DNA from: Candidatus Bathyarchaeota archaeon
GTDB taxonomy: Archaea > Thermoproteota > Bathyarchaeia > 40CM-2-53-6
Assembly (NCBI GenBank): GCA_005883085.1
Contig: VBAY01000034.1
Span: forward strand, 1-36,938
DNA length: 36,938 bases
Direction of reading: 5' to 3'
In this document: positions 36,103-36,938 of the stretch, in pieces
Numbering within the stretch: the first letter of the stretch is position 1
Layout: the number at the start of each line of letters is the position of its first letter
Notes under the pieces: generated by a model
Told to the model about the DNA's origin: nothing
Database searches by the model: none
What the model saw: only the letters and a program-made list of their open reading frames with translations
Position numbers and translations under genes: made by a program

Positions 36103-36938
36103 TTCCAGCAAGCTTTCTTGTTCTTGTCATACCAGGAGTTGACGTACTCGCCGCCGGTGATCCGGTTGCAGACGAATTTCGCGTCGCAATAGTCGCAGAG
36201 CTCAAGGTTTCCTATTACCCATCCCGTTCCCGGATTCATGTCAGTCTTCAGCTCCACCATCTCCTCTGACAATCCCTGCTTTAGAGTATCCAGGGGATTG
36301 TTGGTGCATTGGTTGCAGCCTTTGCTACACGGATAGGGTTCAACCGTGTAGAACGGACCATTCGACCCGTTCACGGTATTGTGATAATCACAGAAGACAG
36401 CGCATGATGCCTCAACGGGCGAGAGGGATACTGTAACCCCTGGTGGCAGGAATATGTTGTACGCCCCTTTTGTCCCTAAATTGGGAACAGTGCCTGATGC
36501 GATCCAGCTAGCAAGAGTCTGTCTGATCTGTCCGTCGGTTATTTTTGTGGCCGGAGCCGTCTTGATTGTGACGGGAGTGTTGAGCTTCCCGATTCCAACA
36601 TTGTATTGCGATAGCCCTACGGAATAGGTCTTGTCCGACTCTATGTCCAAGACTGCTCTCTCGATACTCTTTACCCAAGCAGTATTGGCCGGACTTGAAA
36701 AATAGGGACCCCAGTATATGTCCTGCCAGGTGTAACCGTTCTTCCACAGCGGGCCGCCACCATATTTCACGCTCGCAGATCTGGCGCGAAGCTGATTGCG
36801 GTGGCGGCATGGGCTGGCGTAGTGCCATATTCCTGAATCGTGACTGGCGGTCGCCCTAACGCCGATATGTTCGAACCCGGAGGTCGAGCTACCGCATACA
36901 TTGCAACTTGCGATATCGCTGCACGATTCACATCTATC
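36093..36938 (-). CDS. EXORDIUM-like exported protein, truncated at the window end
   Basis: The frame stays open past the listed GTG to 36938 (DRCESCSDIASCNVCGSSTSGFEHIGVRA…). DIYWGPYFSS…WVKSIERAVLDIESDKTYSVGLSQYNVG, IFLPPGV and LSEEMVELKTDMNPGTGW resemble EXORDIUM-like domains. Confidence 0.6.
   Translation of the reverse strand, partial: DRCESCSDIASCNVCGSSTSGFEHIGVRATASHDSGIWHYASPCRHRNQLRARSASVKYGGGPLWKNGYTWQDIYWGPYFSSPANTAWVKSIERAVLDIESDKTYSVGLSQYNVGIGKLNTPVTIKTAPATKITDGQIRQTLASWIASGTVPNLGTKGAYNIFLPPGVTVSLSPVEASCAVFCDYHNTVNGSNGPFYTVEPYPCSKGCNQCTNNPLDTLKQGLSEEMVELKTDMNPGTGWVIGNLELCDYCDAKFVCNRITGGEYVNSWYDKNKKACWKEI

Noticed and set aside
36870-36885. GTTCGAAC-like tRNA T-loop
   Set aside because: Lies within an open coding frame and lacks matching T-stem and acceptor stem.
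1-36938. CRISPR arrays, tRNAs, rRNAs, intact transposons
   Set aside because: No regularly spaced repeats, cloverleaf, conserved rRNA stretches or transposase-like ORFs were seen on either strand.

Overview
The window looks like an archaeal chromosome segment. Evidence is a TFE-alpha + DUF2110 pair, archaeal NAC, MBF1, Trm56, pyruvoyl-dependent arginine decarboxylase and archaeal BRE/TATA-like promoters. It mixes information-processing genes (NAC, PUA protein, MBF1, TFE, Trm56, NadC) with exported or surface proteins (S53 peptidase, membrane-anchored Ig-cyclophilin, NosD-like beta-helix, EXORDIUM-like protein). An accessory patch at about 24.8-27.5 kb holds an ArsR/SRPBCC pair, DUF2277, a DyP peroxidase and a truncated alpha/beta-hydrolase. 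No CRISPR array, rRNA, tRNA or intact transposon was seen. The strongest candidate for an undescribed system is at 11437-11958. An unlisted 28-aa Cys-rich miniprotein (MSCCCCGPGCGCGGSMDQTKEPQTKETA) is divergent to an HxlR-family regulator with its own Cys cluster (CCTCPCPC). The two share one bidirectional TATA element flanked by two perfect inverted repeats, which suggests a metal- or thiol-responsive switch. Other points of interest are an in-frame amber codon splitting a methyltransferase, two genes whose coding signal extends upstream of any canonical start, a GATA-like zinc finger behind a palindrome-rich intergenic region, an EXORDIUM-like secreted protein, an orphan conserved family at 23834-24838, and several small ORFs below the length cutoff of the supplied track. 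All family calls are from reading motifs; no searches were run.
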